In this document: positions 35,866 to 48,129 of the stretch, piece by piece | Layout of the letters: each line of letters begins with the position of its first letter | Position numbering within the stretch: the stretch's first letter is position 1 | Source: Solanum dulcamara | Taxonomy: Eukaryota; Streptophyta; Magnoliopsida; Solanales; Solanaceae | Reading direction: 5' to 3' | NCBI RefSeq assembly: GCF_947179165.1 | Contig: NC_077242.1 | Span: forward strand, 30,668,097-30,732,096 | Length of the DNA stretch: 64,000 nucleotides | Translations under genes and position numbers: made by a program | Notes under the pieces: model-generated | The model's database searches: none | What the model was told of the DNA's origin: nothing | What the model saw: only the letters and a program-made list of their open reading frames with translations

Positions 35866-36720
35866 ATCTACATCATCTCTCATACAAAGTTGCAAACAGC
35901 GCCATCTCAATACTTGAGTGGAAACTATTATTATAGACAAACTCAATGAGTGGTAGATGATCATCCCAATTTACTTTAAACTCTAATACACAAACCCTTA
36001 ACATATCCTCTATTGTTTGAATCTTCCTTTCAGCTTGGCCATGGATTTGAGGATGAAACGTGGTGCATAATTTTACCTTAGTACCGACCCCTTTTGAAAT
36101 GGTCTCCAAAAGTTAGAAGTGGATTGGGTACCACGATCTGAAATAATGGATAACAGCACACCATGAAACTTCACCAACTCCCGAATATACAACTTGGCAT
36201 AGTCTTTGTCACTACAAAAAAAAATCTTAATCGGTATGAAGTAAGCCGACTTAGCCATTCTATAAGTAATTACCCAAATAGAATCATGACGCTTCCGGGT
36301 ATGAGGCAAAACTACTACAAAATCAATATTCACATCTTCCCACTTCTAAGTATGGATTTCAATGTCTTGGGCTAGGTCACCTGACCTTTGATGTTCGGCC
36401 TTCACTTTTTGGCAATTCAGATATTCAGACACAAACCTTGCTATGTTCTTCTTTATGCCACCCCACCAAAATTCATCATCGAGAATTGAATAGTATAACA
36501 TAGGAAGTTCTTTTAAGAACTCTTTGAAGTCTCGGTATATTTTTATCAAATTGGGATGAATGGAGTATATATAATTATGGGCCTCCATAAAGATCAAACT
36601 TCTTAGACCATCCACATCCGCAACACATAGCCGACCTTGGTTGTATAGCACCCCATCTCCCCCTTGGGAAAAGACCTTTACCTTCTTTTCATTCACCAAC
36701 TTCTTTAATACAATAAACAT
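35866..36720 (-). pseudogene. Element C integrase remnant
   Basis: Minus frames 36720-36346, 36333-36073 and 36109-35873 together hold KVFSQGGDGVLYNQGRLC, FMEAHNYIYSIH, the zinc-binding tail, DVNIDFVVVLPHTRKRHD, IISDRGTQSTSNFW and QAERKIQTIEDM. The three catalytic acidic residues are present, but the frame shifts twice. Between RDFKE and FWWGG there are about 16 extra residues not seen in the other copies; the DNA there contains a palindrome at 36506-36521. Confidence 0.85.
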
Positions 36721-37435
36721 TGGGTCAAAATCTTGCTTTCACTTAACATCCACCACCAAAGAAGAGTCGGACCTATTTTGAACAACCATACCACCATCTT
36801 CGATACCACACAACTTCACCCCTAATCTAGCCAATAGGTGAACTTCCTTCACTAAATCCCTCTTCTCTTCATCAATATGGGTCACAGTTCATATATATAC
36901 ACTACTAAGTGCATCGATAACCATATTGACTTTACCCGAATGATAGTGAACACTCATGTCATAGTCCTTGAGGAGTTATAGATACCTCCTTTGCCATAGA
37001 TTAAGGTCCTTTTGGGTGAAAACATATTAAAGACTTTTATGATCGGTATACACATCCACATGCATCCCATAGAGGTAATGCCACTAAATTTTCAAAGCAA
37101 AAACAATAGCCACTAATTCAAGGTCATGGGTAGGGTAGTTACGCTCATGCACCTTTAATTGCCTAGAAGCATAAGCTATAACCTAGCCGTTTTGCATTAA
37201 GACACAACCTAAACCAATCTTTGAAGCATCACAATAAACCACAAACCCTTCTAATCCTTCTGTTAGAGTCAAAATAGGAGCGGAAGTGAGTCGATCTTTC
37301 AAGGTATGGAAATTATTCTCACACTCATCCTTCCATATGAATGTGGCTTTCTTTTGGGTCAATTTCATCATAGAAGATTTGATGGAAGAAAACACTTCGA
37401 TGAACCTTTTATAGTACCCGTCTAGACCCAATAAC
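36721..37435 (-). pseudogene. Element C RNase H remnant
   Basis: It reads on the minus strand [87 protein letters not shown] and [13 protein letters not shown]. All catalytic acidic residues are kept. Stops replace the Arg of IWRHY and several residues downstream. Confidence 0.85.
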
Positions 37436-37800
37436 TCTTAATATGTGAAGGAAACAACAGTCTAGGCCAATTCTTGACTGCCTCTATTTTCTTTGGATCA
37501 ACCTTGATCTCATCTTTAGACACTACGTGACCAAGAAATGCCATCTCCTTCAACTAAAATTTACACTTACTAAATTTTGCAAACAATTGCCTATCTCTAA
37601 AAGATTGAAGCACAACTCTCAAGTGATTCTTATGTTCTTCCTCAACACGAAAGTAAATCAAAATATCATCAATAAGGACCACCACAAAAGTATTAAGTTA
37701 AGGTTTTAATACCCTATTCATAAAGTCCATGAACACCGCCAGTGCATTCGTCAACCAAAAATTCATCACCACAAACTCGAAGTGACCATACCTTTTTACC
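37436..37800 (-). pseudogene. Element C RT remnant (catalytic box onward)
   Basis: The minus strand reads [28 protein letters not shown], the active site [12 protein letters not shown], then [19 protein letters not shown] and DPKKIEAVKNWPRLL. The DD pair is present. The upstream RT is missing at the deletion junction. Confidence 0.83.
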
Positions 37801-38331
37801 TATGCCCAAAGATTTCTCAGGTTTTCATTTAATTTACAATTGATTTTGAACCCTATTTTTGATGAATTTCATTGGGCTGATTTGATTTTATTTTTAAATG
37901 ATATCAATGATCTTTATATACATTGAATGATTTCATTTTGAATTATAGATTTCTATGCATAAAGCTTTACTTTTCAAGCTATGATTATGAAGTAAAGATG
38001 ATTTTATGAGTTAATCATGAGTTAAATGATTTGTAAAGATAGTGTTCAATGAGTTACAACTGAATTTTGATTTTAAAGTTAAAGATTGAGATGATGGTTA
38101 GAGTTAAGATCGTTACATGTTTTGAGATGGTGATAAGGACAATTCTCTCTGAAGTTATAGATTCTTATGAATCATGAAGTTAGATGAGCTATTCCTAAAT
38201 GTTTTAAAGATGGATTAATATGCAGTTACTATCTTTCCTTACTATGTTATGATCATATTTATGAGTTTTTGCTAAATCGCATTACATATAATTCGGTCCC
38301 TCGCATCCCAATTATTATGTTACGATGAGGA
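37801..38331 (+). repeat. Inner fragment of the element B 3' LTR
   Basis: It aligns with the B 5' LTR from about 25075 (aagttttcattcaatttgcaa) and with S1. It has an internal deletion near 38280 that joins gctaaatcgcattac to ggtccctcgcatccc. Its end is truncated at atgttacga, where element A's integrase resumes (gatttctcccaagg). The first ~0.8 kb of the LTR is missing. Confidence 0.78.
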
Positions 38332-39235
38332 TTTCTCCCAAGGAGGGTGGTGTTTTGAGGTATCAAGGTCGATTATGTGTTCTAAATATTGATGTATTGA
38401 AGGAAATGATATTGACCGAAGCTCATAGTTTGTGGTATTCTATTCATGCCATTTCTATAAAAATGTATCGAGGATTGAGAGAAGTGTTTTGGTAAAATGG
38501 CATGAAAAGGGATATTGCAAAATTTGTAGCTAAGTGTCCTAACTATTAACATGTGAAAATTGAGCATAAAAACTTAGGAGGTTTGGTTCAAGATATTGAG
38601 ATTCCTTCTTGGAAGTGGGAAGCCTTGAATATGGACTTTGTTATAGGTTTTCCTTGTTCTAGAAGGCAACCTGATTCCAATTGGCTGGTTGTTGATCGAA
38701 TGACTAAGTCAGCTCATTTTCTCCCAATTAAGACTTCATATTCAGCCAAGGACTATGCTAGAATGTACATTTGAGAGTTAGTTAAGCTTCATGGTTTTCT
38801 GTTATGTATTATTTCGGATCGAGGTACTTATTTTACATCTCAATTTTGGAGATCTTTCCCAATGGGTATTGGTACCCAAGTGAATCTAAGTACAATTTTT
38901 CACCCACAAACATATAGTCAAGCTGAGTGCACCTTTCAGACATTAAAGGATATGTTGAGAGAACACATGATTGATTTTAAATAAAATTGGGATGATCATT
39001 TGCCATTGATAGAGTTTTCTTATAATAATAGTTATCACTCAAGCATTGTAATGGCTTCATTTGAAGTATTGCATGGTAGGCAATGTAGATCCCCTATCGG
39101 TTGGTTTGAGGTTGGTGAAGTTGCTTTGATAGGACTCAGTTGGTATTTGAGGCTATAGATAAATTTAGAATCATTAGACAAAGATTGAAAATGGTCCAAA
39201 GGAGACAAAAGTCCTATCCGGATGTGAGGAGAAAG
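38332..39235 (+). pseudogene. Element A integrase remnant
   Basis: It resumes the protein broken at 24275: GVLRYQGRLCVLNID, EAHSLWYSIHAISIKMYRG, KFVAKCPNY, then core pieces ALNMDFVIGFP, RMTKSAHFLPIKTSYSAKD, IISDRGTYFTSQFW and HPQTYSQAECTFQTLKDM. The catalytic Asp, Asp and Glu positions are kept, although the usual GQAER is SQAEC. Stops and a frameshift near 39130 disable it. Confidence 0.85.
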
Positions 39236-39660
39236 GAATTTGAATTTGAAGTTAATTATTAGGTTTACATGAAAAATTCACCCATAAAAGGTGTGATGCA
39301 TTTCGGTAAGAAAGGGAAGATAAGTCCCCTCTATTTTGGCCCATATCAGATTTTGAGGCTGATTGGTAAGATAGCTTATGAGTTATATTTCCCTTCAGAT
39401 TTGGCATCGGTGCATCCGGTGTTCCATGTGTCATTATTGAGGAACTTTTTTAGTGATCTAAGCTCCATTATGCCTTTAGACAACATTGAGGTCAAAGAGA
39501 GTCTTTCAATGAAAAGGTTCTGGTTGAGAGGTTTCATACGCAAGTTAGAATGTTGAGAAACAAAGAAATAGCTTCCGTTAAAGTGTTATAGAGGAATCAA
39601 GAGGTTGAGGGTGCTACATGGGATGCCGAAGCCAATACAATGTCTTGATATCCTCATCTC
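39236..39660 (+). pseudogene. Element A integrase C-terminus and decayed chromodomain
   Basis: Frame 39269-39556 reads SPIKGVMHFGKKGKISPLYF, SVHPVFHVSLLRNFF and NIEVKESL. After a frameshift, the other frame gives the chromodomain pieces MLRNKEIASVKVL, RNQEVEGATWDAEA and YPHLF. The typical Trp of VLWRNQ is a stop here (tag). Confidence 0.82.
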
Positions 39661-39925
39661 TTTCCTTTTGTACCTAGTTGAGGTATTTAATTCCTTCATG
39701 ATCCATCTATCCCAAATCATGAGTTTTGGTTGTTCTCATAGTTTCATTTCTATTCATGTTCGTGAAATGAATTTAAAGTCATGTTTTAGCTTGAGATTAA
39801 ATATTTCAAATTTTATGCATTATTGAGATGTTTTTCATTCATATTGGGTTGTTATGTTCTTTTTCTATTCCATTTATGATAGCTTGAGTCTCATTTGAGG
39901 ATGAATGTTCGCAAAGGAGAGTTAT
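39661..39925 (+). other. Element A 3' untranslated region and polypurine tract
   Basis: About 250 non-coding bases lie between the chromodomain and the LTR. They end in tgaggatgaatgttcgc and the purine tract aaaggagag (within 39910-39925), directly before TGTATGCTC. The same arrangement is found in E and C. Confidence 0.75.
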
Positions 39926-42251
39926 TGTATGCTCTTGGAAATTGGAAAGATAGAAAATAAGGAACAAAGGATGAAATCCCAGATAAATGCATCTTTTAGC
40001 ACCAGGTGATGACCACGAAGGACATCATGGGCCGTGGTCCGCACCATACCTCATGGTGAGACACCGTGGTTGTGATTTTAAAACCCAATCTTACAAGAAA
40101 GGGACCAAAACAAGGGACCATGGGATGTGGTGCCTCCATGGTGACCCCTTCCCTAAGACCCTCAGAAAAATTTCCAAGGCAGGGACCACACTTGGCCTCC
40201 AGGGGACATTTATACCTTCAAAGACCGTGGTGGGTTCCTTAGTGGTGGCTTCTGCAAACCCTCCTGAATATCCTGCATCACGTCCATGGTTCACAGACCA
40301 TACTGATCTCCATGGACCATGAAGGCCTCTGTGGAGGAACTACTAAAACTTTCCTTGCAAGCCTTGAGAATTAAAGTCCAAGTCTACCCCCATGGAAGAC
40401 CACCAAGGACCATGGTGCCCTTCAGTAGCCATGGTAGGTCTCGTGTTGGGCAGCCTTTCAAATTTTCCTTTCAAATGTGTGAAGTCTCTTACCATAGATT
40501 GTACCATAGACCGTGGTGAATTTGATGGTTCGAGGTGATAACATGTGCTAGGTCTATGTTTTTAGTTAAATGAGAGGTATTTCAGTCATTCTCTACTCTT
40601 TCATTAATATATGTGGATGTTTTTGGAACTAGATTCATTATGTAATGGTCATAAATACTGCTAAGTCTATTCTTTTTCATTATTAATTCTCAAACAACTT
40701 TAGGACTTGTCTCTCAAGGTTCTTTCAAGAGTTCATATTCTTCACCAAGCTTTGCTCTAAGATTTCTTCAAGAACAAGTATCCTTTCTTAATTTCAATTT
40801 CCAATCTCATTCAAGGTATGTGGGAATTGATCTACAAGTTTCATTCACCCATGAAGTCCCAAGGTTTTTACTCAAAATCTCATGAATTTCAATTTGGTTT
40901 ATAACCCTTATTTAATAAATTTTATTGGGTTGTTTCAATTATGTTTTTAATTATTATCAATGACCATTCTAAGCATGTTTTTATATTAATTTCATGATTT
41001 CAAGTTGAATTATAAATTCGCATCCATAAACCTACTTTAAATTATGATTGTGAGGTTCAATGATGATTTACATAAGTTTTGATTATCAGTTCAATGATTT
41101 CAAAAGAAAGCTTTTATGATTGTAGTTCAGATTGATGAATTTAATCATGAAAGCTATGATGATAAAGAATTATAATCCAAGATAATTGTTATTGTGTGAT
41201 AAGGACAATTCTTAAATAATTATATTTAAAGATGGTGATAAGGACAATTATCACCAAAGTTTAAGGATTCTTATGAATCAATAAAGTTAATGAGCTATTC
41301 AAATGATTATTTTCATGATGAAGTTAGTGATGATGTTTTATATGTTTTTAATGATTTTTGTTGGGATATTGACTATGTACCGAGATGACTTGTAGGTGCG
41401 GTTCGGTCCCCTAAAGTAGTTAGGTACCCAAGGGAGTCCTACTAACAACATAAAGTCACAAACTAAGTTTTCCCTATAGGTTGCCTTCATGGCTTAGCTA
41501 GTGGATCCACATATATCTAACAAAGTTAAAGTTGTTATCAAGTAGTCTACCTTGGAAACTAGCCTTTCTCTTCTCATTTTGGGATTTACATCTGATTTCA
41601 TTATATAGCTCGCATGGTCTTAAGATGTCGGTTAAAGGTATTATCCCACATAATTTTAGTTGAGTTATGAGTTTTTATGATAATTATGAGATTTTGATGC
41701 ATTGACCAATGAGATGAATGTTTAAATGTTTTCATGATGTTATACATATTTTAAAAGATATTGGTCTTGCATCCCATGATTCATATTGATTATGTCCTAT
41801 GTTTATATTTCATGCATATGTGACATACTTAGTACCTTTTATGTACTAACACATATTTTGCCTACATTATCTCAAAATGTAAGACCAGACGACGTTCATC
41901 CTATTCGTTGCTAGAGTTGAGTTAGCACTCTGGAGTTGTCATTGGTGAGTCCTCATTCATCAAGTATGAGACTTTTCTTTATGTTGGTTACTTAGACTTT
42001 GTTCTAATTCAGGTGAGCTAGTAGCTTGTCCTAAGCCCCCATTAAATGTAGACTTAGAGGCATGTTTAGATGTTTTAAGAGGTGTAGTCCTCCTTGGCAA
42101 TTGAGTTGAGTTTACTTTCTCATTGACATCTATATTGATTTGTTTATGTTTAATTACCTTATGTGTTCTATATATGCTAAGATGTCTTGGTTGGAATCCT
42201 TCAATTTATTGATCACCGTGTTACGGATAGGCTCTAGGTCGGGCCATGACA
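39926..42251 (+). repeat. Element A 3' LTR (2326 bp)
   Basis: It starts TGTATGCTC after the polypurine tract and ends gggccatgaca. It aligns with both parts of the 5' LTR. It contains the GC-rich inverted-repeat block (about 40005-40330) and the conserved hairpin pair (about 41830-41885). The short frames inside, for example at 39987-40322, arise from the GC-rich block. Confidence 0.85.
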
Positions 42252-42580
42252 AATTATAAGGGTAAAATGAAGAAAATATGATTAACTTTATCTTGATTTT
42301 GTAAATTGAAAAACAAAATAGAACAAATATTTTTAATAATATAAATAACCAATAGGAGATAAAGAGAGCATATTTTATTTTATTTATGTATCTATAAAAG
42401 GTTCTCCTTAAGAATCAAATAAGAAGTTAAATTCTTTTCAAATTCAGAGATTTCTCATTTTGTTTTGAATAAATTTTAAAAAAAAAACATCACATGCAAA
42501 ATGTACTACTTTCCCCTTTGTAATTTATGTTACATCAAAAAAAAATCCTTTTTAATTTTTTTCTTTAAAACTGCCACTCT
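42252..42580. other. AT-rich sequence outside element A
   Basis: No gene, RNA or repeat terminus was recognised. It includes long A and T runs near 42476-42560. This is the right-hand flank of element A. Confidence 0.5.
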
Positions 42581-44656
42581 TCGAGTCTACATCCTAGGTG
42601 TGGCCAGTACTCAGAAATCATTGATGTATTCTAAGAGAACCATTAGTCTGATTAACACACTAAGTGGAAGACTTACTCATGATAATACGACTCAGATGCA
42701 CAAAATAATTATAACTGAACTCAGCTTCCCAAAATCGTGTCTAAAAACTATAATCATATAAATATTAAAATATAACACAATGTTTACATCATAACTCAAT
42801 TAATGAAATTGAATTAACTCAAATTTTATCTAATAGTAGAAATAGGTATCGAGAAATCCCCACGGCTACCTCAAAATATAATGCTAATGCTAAAATAAAA
42901 GATGAAAATAAAGACTCCAGAGTGCCTCTGAATGTAAAGAGGTCTCACCACAAGCTGGACAGAGAATAATCTCAATGGTGCGCTTACTGATAATCTCTAA
43001 CACCTGGATTTGCATCATTGAAAAGATGCAGCATAGAATGACATTAGTACATAAAATATACCATATGTACTATGACAGAAAGAAAACAAGTAAATTGATC
43101 TGAAGATTGAAGTAACTTATATGCAAATACCGTGATTATACAGTGAACGATCAGTTTTTCATGACTCGAGCCCAAATGTGATGTCACTTTTCCATTCCTA
43201 TCAGAACAAGTCAGCCTAAACCCAATCAACTGCGAAAACTAATGCCAAAGACTGATTGTAATATATACAACCCTCTAATAAAATGAAAATAAAAATAATT
43301 ACAAGTCTCAATGTCTTTGTACAACAAACCATAATAAAATGGGACAAGGAAGATCTCCGGCATCAAACAACTACCTCTCAAGTCTCTTCAAAAGCCTCAA
43401 AATAAAAAAGAGAAATTGAATAATTATCCGGACTCGAAACCTACACAAGTGTAGATAGAAAGAAGTTAGTACCAAACAACACGGTACTCAGTAAGACAAC
43501 TAAAAAAATGAAGTAAATATAATATACAATAGAACTCCTTTCATCTCAACTGAACTTCTTCAACTACAACCTGTATAGAAATCAACCTAATCTATACTAC
43601 AGAGCTCAAATAGCACATAGATCAACCATAGCTCATCAGCATCACTGAGTAAGTCACATCAATATCAAATATATCAATCATAGAGACATAAGGGGCATAT
43701 ATATAACTTTACAATGACAGATAAGATGTAATGCAATTCAATGTGATGTCACGTAAAGTGATGCATATCAGTTCTAATGATACACGTCCACTACTATTAG
43801 TCTAAAACCCATGGGGGATGCACAAGGTCAATGTATCCACCGGAACTATTTCCCATCGACATTATCACCAATCCCCAAAACCATTTCCCATATGCATAAG
43901 TATCAACCACCAAAAACATTTCCATCGGCATCATTGTTAATCGGTCTCATCATAGTGTTCCTAAACCAATGCAAATAATCATGTTCACACACATAATGAG
44001 AAAATGATAGTGTTCTCAGTAATAATACAATTTATATCAATGTAATTCACGTCACACCAACAACTATATATCAATATCAATATTTTCATCATTCACATCA
44101 TTATAAGTCATCAAATCTCCATTTCACTACCCCTTTATCACATTTAAGATGAACCGGTGAGCAAGTATTTCCTATGCAATTCCTATATTCAACAACGAGC
44201 AAAAGACAATTTCATCAAATTTATAGTCATAATTAAGCTATCATAGTATTTCATCAAGTTCACATCTAGTTCAAGTCAGGAGGTTCACATTTTCAATCAC
44301 AATAATAGCACACAGTCTTTATATTAACCGCGATCATTTATTAAGCATAACTCACGTGTTTATCATCCCAAACCTTGTTCCCATTACATCCAATCACACA
44401 TACGAAAGAAAGTTCAAGTAATTTATGAGATTTACAAGGTTTTAGAAGTTCACTTTTCTTAGTAAATAACCGATCAATCAAGTATTTGAGCCTTTTCCTT
44501 CTAAAGAGCCTCCAACTCACTACAATCTAATCAAATAACAACTGATAATCAAAATTTGAATCTAACAACACCAAAAATATGAGAATCGAATAAAAGGATA
44601 ATATAAATCAAATATTTGATTCTGAAAATGGGGTTTAAATTGATAAAGTTTTGGAT
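42581..44656 (-). repeat. Suspected decayed minus-strand LTR
   Basis: Read on the minus strand it has the texture of the local LTRs: a stretch like cttactgagtaccgtgttg, then an inverted repeat of the tagtac...gtacta type near 43050-43070, and near the left end gtactggcc and cctaggatgtagactcg. No clear termini or target duplication were found. Element E is inserted at its right side (left flank ttgga). The reading frame at 42501-42761 has no protein signature. Confidence 0.35.
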
Positions 44657-46833
44657 TGTAAGATCCCGAAATTCGAGAAGTTGGAACAAAGATTAAATTA
44701 CTTAAATATGGATTAAAATCAATATTACGACTCAATGTACGACTCATAGATATGTGTCATAGATAAAATCATGGCACTTGCCTAGAACTATTCTCAGGAG
44801 GTGTCCTATGACTCAACAGGATGAGTCATCGTCCTACTGACGAGTTGTAAGGGCAACTTATTTAAAAAGATCAAAGACATCCATTTGCAGATTTTCATAA
44901 CCCTGCAATATGAGCCATGTTTATGACTTGTGGTCCTTTGGATGAGTCGTAGACATGACTTGTACATAAAGGTTCAAATACCCTCAAGTCTGCAAGTTTA
45001 AATACCTGCATCACGAATGCACATTATGATTTGTAGTTGTGAAGATGATTCATAAAAACTACTCGTATGCAAACTTTTGAGACTTGAATTCAAGCCCTTG
45101 TCTCAAAACTGTATAATGGGTCATTTTTACTACTCGTCATTTATTCTATCATTCATAGAAACCAAGTCATAGGGTCAGATTTGAGCTTTAATTAGGGGTA
45201 TTTGTGTCATTTCTCAAGTTCGGTTCAATGAACCTAGACATAATTATGACTGAGTTCAAGCTTATAACTACCCATTCATTTGAAATTTTCCTCATTCTAA
45301 AATTATTCATCTAAATTCTCCTTAGGCAAAAACTCAATCCTCTCAAGGTTTGTCTCCAATCTCCAAGCTAGGGATTCAGATTTCACCAAGGTTTCTTCTC
45401 AAATTCTAAGTGAATTCAATCAAGGTATGTTGGGATTGATCCTTGGGTTCCTTTCACCCATGGAATCCCAAAGTGTACTCCAAGATTTCTAATGGTTTAT
45501 GAACCCTGGTTTTGATGAATTGCATTGGGTTGTTTAAATTTCTTTTTGAATTGTTCTCAATGATTATTCTAGGTATGATTCTACATAAATTTCATAATTT
45601 TAAGTTTAATTATGAATGCCCATGCATAAAGATTTTTCCAAGGTATGATTATGAAGTCATAAATTATTTTTATGAGTTAATTTTAAACTCAATGATTCTC
45701 AAGTAAAGTTTCATGATTTAAAGTTGAGATTATGATTTACTGATAAAGTTATGATGATGATCAATTATGATCAAAGATAGCTATTATGGTGACAATTCTC
45801 ATCGAAGTTATGGATTTCTATGAATCACTAAAGTTAATGAGCTACTCCAAATATATTTTATAAAGATGGATTGATAGGTTGTTACTATCTTTCACTAATA
45901 TTTTATGATCATGTTGTCATGAATTATTTTGGGATATTGACTAAGCACCGAGTGGACTTCTTAGTGGGGTTTGGTCCATTATTGTAGTTAGTTACCCAAG
46001 AGAATTGTAGTACCAACCTAAAGTCCAAAACTATGTTGCCCATGTAGGATTGCCTTCATGTCCTAGCTAGTGGATCCACATAGAGCAAAATTGAGTTGAG
46101 TTGAGTTGAGTACCATGATGGATTATACCTTGGCAAGGTAGCCTCCCCCTTCTCGATGTGGGAATCATCGAATTCTATGTTATAGTTTGCGTGGTCTTAA
46201 GATGTTGGTTAAAGTCTTATCCCACACAAGTTGAATGTTAAGTTATGAGATATTTTTGAAGTTTAATGGTGCATTGACCCTGAGTTTTCTTATGTTTCTA
46301 AATTCTTTAAATCTTGGCTTATGTTGATTATGTTGGTCATGCATCTTATGTCATATTGCTTATGTTCCTTAACTTTTTCATGTGTATTTCACATACTTAG
46401 TACCTTATATTTACCAACACATATTTTTCCTAGATAGTCTCATAAGGTAGGGACGGACGTCGATCATCTGATTCATGGCTAGAATGCTTTAGATATCAAA
46501 AAGTTGGTGTGTCCTCATTTCATCTAGGAAATGACTTTTCTTTCTCATGATTTACTTGATTTTTATTCATATGATTCGGGTGAGATAGGATCTTGTCCCA
46601 AGCCCCTATCGAAGACTAGATTAGAGGAATGTGTAGATGATGTTTTTATGTAGTCTATTGAGACATTGATTGAGTATTTCTATTCCTTAGACCCATTTCC
46701 TTGAGTTGTTATTTCTGCTTATCTTTTAATGTCTCTTAACTTATGTATGCAATGTATACTAAGATGGCTTGGTTGGTCTCCCTTGTAATCTCGATCATCA
46801 TTCATGTCTAGGTTTTAGGCTCACGGCATGAAA
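44657..46833 (+). repeat. Element E 5' LTR (2177 bp)
   Basis: It starts TGTAAGATCCCGAAATTCG and ends ggcatgaaa (for gacatgaca-like ends). It aligns with 51777-52537 and 54620-55469 of the 3' LTR, with a distinct block of repeated gagtcgta / tgactcgt words at 44720-45180. The hairpin module is near 46394-46450. Confidence 0.83.
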
Positions 46834-46837
46834 AACT

Positions 46838-46850
46838 TGATATTAGAGCA
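46838..46850 (+). other. Primer binding site of element E
   Basis: The sequence tgatattagagca has two transitions relative to TGGTATCAGAGCA and lies four bases after the LTR. Confidence 0.82.
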
Positions 46851-47050
46851 TCAAATTTAGGAGTGTTCTAGGGTGTCTAACATGACATATTAAGTAGAGT
46901 CTTATTTATTAGTATGAAGTGTGCCACATCCATGAATAGGAGGCTATGAAATGTCTTATGAAAATCTCATTTTTTTCATAATCCATGTCATGCGGTAGAG
47001 TGGTTTCTATGTTTTTCCCTGAAATGCTTGTTCTTTACGATTTTCAAAAT

Positions 47051-48040
47051 ATGCCTCCATATAGATACCCCGCTAGAAGTGTAGTTGAAGATGAGAAACA
47101 AGATCCAAATGATCCCTTGAATGACAAAGCCTCTAATGCTGAGTTTCAAGTGGCTTTTCAAGTATTTGCTCAAGACCTTATGGAACAAGTTAATCATGAG
47201 GTAGTTTCTCCCATGAACCTAAATGTAGGTACGACAGTGACAAGAGTTCATGATTTCAAGAGGATGAATCTTCTGGAGTTTTGGGGTTCTAAGGTGAAAG
47301 TGCATGTATAAGAGTTTGTTGATAGAATTCATAAGATAGTGGAGATTATGGGGGTTATCAAGTTGAAAGGGAGGAGCTGGCTACCTACCAATTGAAATTT
47401 GAGCTCAAATTTAGTTTTATCAATAGAAAAGCAAGATGCCTAGAGACGCATATCATGTGACATAGCAGGACTTCAAAGGACTATTTCTTGATAGATTTTT
47501 CCCATTGGAGTTAAGGGAGGCAAAGGTATAAGAATTCATCAATCATAAGCAACGCAGTACAAATGTGAGGGAGTATGCCCTAAAGTTCACCCAATTGTTA
47601 ACATATGCTCCATTGTTTGTTGCCGACCTAAGAACTCGTATGATCAAGTTTGTGTCGGGTTGTCCGATATGGCCTTTAAGGAATGTAAGATAGCTATGTT
47701 GATCCAGGATATGGAAATATCTGGAATTATGACCTATGTAGAGTAAATAGGAAGTGAGAAGCTAAGGGAGAAAAATAGGGAGTACAAGAGGCCAAGTCCA
47801 GATGTGGTGGGCGTCCTCATTTTTTCCAAAGGTACTCTAGCCAAAGATCTTCAAATTCCACTACTCCAAGGTTTGATAAAGATAGAGTGCACAACCCTAA
47901 GACTTAAAGAGGTTCTCCGATTGGTCAAGTGACCCCAGCATGCAAGAAGTAAGGCAAGAACCACAAGGGTGAGTGTTTAGTGGGTTTAAATGTGTCCTAT
48001 CGATATGGTATGTCGGGTCATCATGCTAAGGAATGCAAGA
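47051..48040 (+). pseudogene. gag: Element E gag remnant
   Basis: The start is taken at the ATG of 47051 (MPPYRYPARS), which aligns with gag starts in A and B; the open frame itself begins further upstream at 46985. It runs through FQVAFQVFAQDLMEQVNHE and DFKRMNLLEFWGSKV to a stop at 47309, then in pieces. The zinc knuckles (about 47940-48036) read CKK-stop-GKNHKGEC and YRYGMSGHHAKEC. Each has lost a cysteine position (to a stop and to Tyr). Confidence 0.82.
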
Positions 48041-48129
48041 TCAAATATGGTTGTCCTCAAGGCCATGTTTCTCTAGGTGACCAAGTGCAACCCAAAGGTG
48101 GTCAATGCAATAATCAGTTCTATGCTCTT

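Larger units (their letters stand above)
32696..37800 (-). mobile_element. Element C: 3' half of a minus-strand chromovirus inside B
   Basis: Read on the minus strand from 37800 down: RT from just before the catalytic box, RNase H, integrase, chromodomain, polypurine tract (35086-35070) and 3' LTR (35069-32696). The element's 5' LTR, gag, protease and early RT are absent. A deletion at about 37800 joins C's RT directly to an inner part of B's 3' LTR. The left flank is aaatt (32691-32695); its partner was lost with the deletion. Confidence 0.83.
24276..38331 (+). mobile_element. Element B: Ty3/gypsy chromovirus nested in A, partly deleted
   Basis: The 5' LTR (24276-26323), primer site, gag, protease, RT, RNase H and integrase follow in order, then the integrase C-terminus (32286-32695) after solo LTR S2. 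Element C then interrupts. The chromodomain, polypurine tract and start of B's 3' LTR are gone, and only an inner fragment of the 3' LTR remains (37801-38331). A's protein is split at 24275 and resumes at 38332, which fixes B's limits. The end of the 3' LTR is missing, so no target duplication can be read. Confidence 0.82.
685..42251 (+). mobile_element. Element A: outer Ty3/gypsy chromovirus, broken into pieces by nested insertions
   Basis: The pieces in order are: 5' LTR (to 6129), primer site (6133), gag (6347), protease, RT and RNase H up to 9105, RNase H again at 23862-24275, integrase and chromodomain at 38332-39660, polypurine tract (39910) and 3' LTR (39926-42251). The protein reads continuously across each nested insertion, which shows that it is one element. 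With the inserts removed, each LTR is about 2.2-2.3 kb. The left boundary is uncertain, between about 685 and 760, because the first 75-100 bases of the 5' LTR align poorly to the 3' LTR. The right flank is aatta and no clear left duplication was found. All reading frames are broken, so this is a dead copy. Confidence 0.85.

Noticed and set aside
42501..42761. An 86-codon frame outside the elements as a possible host gene
   Set aside because: Low-complexity, AT-rich start, no motif, no splice or promoter context that I could support.
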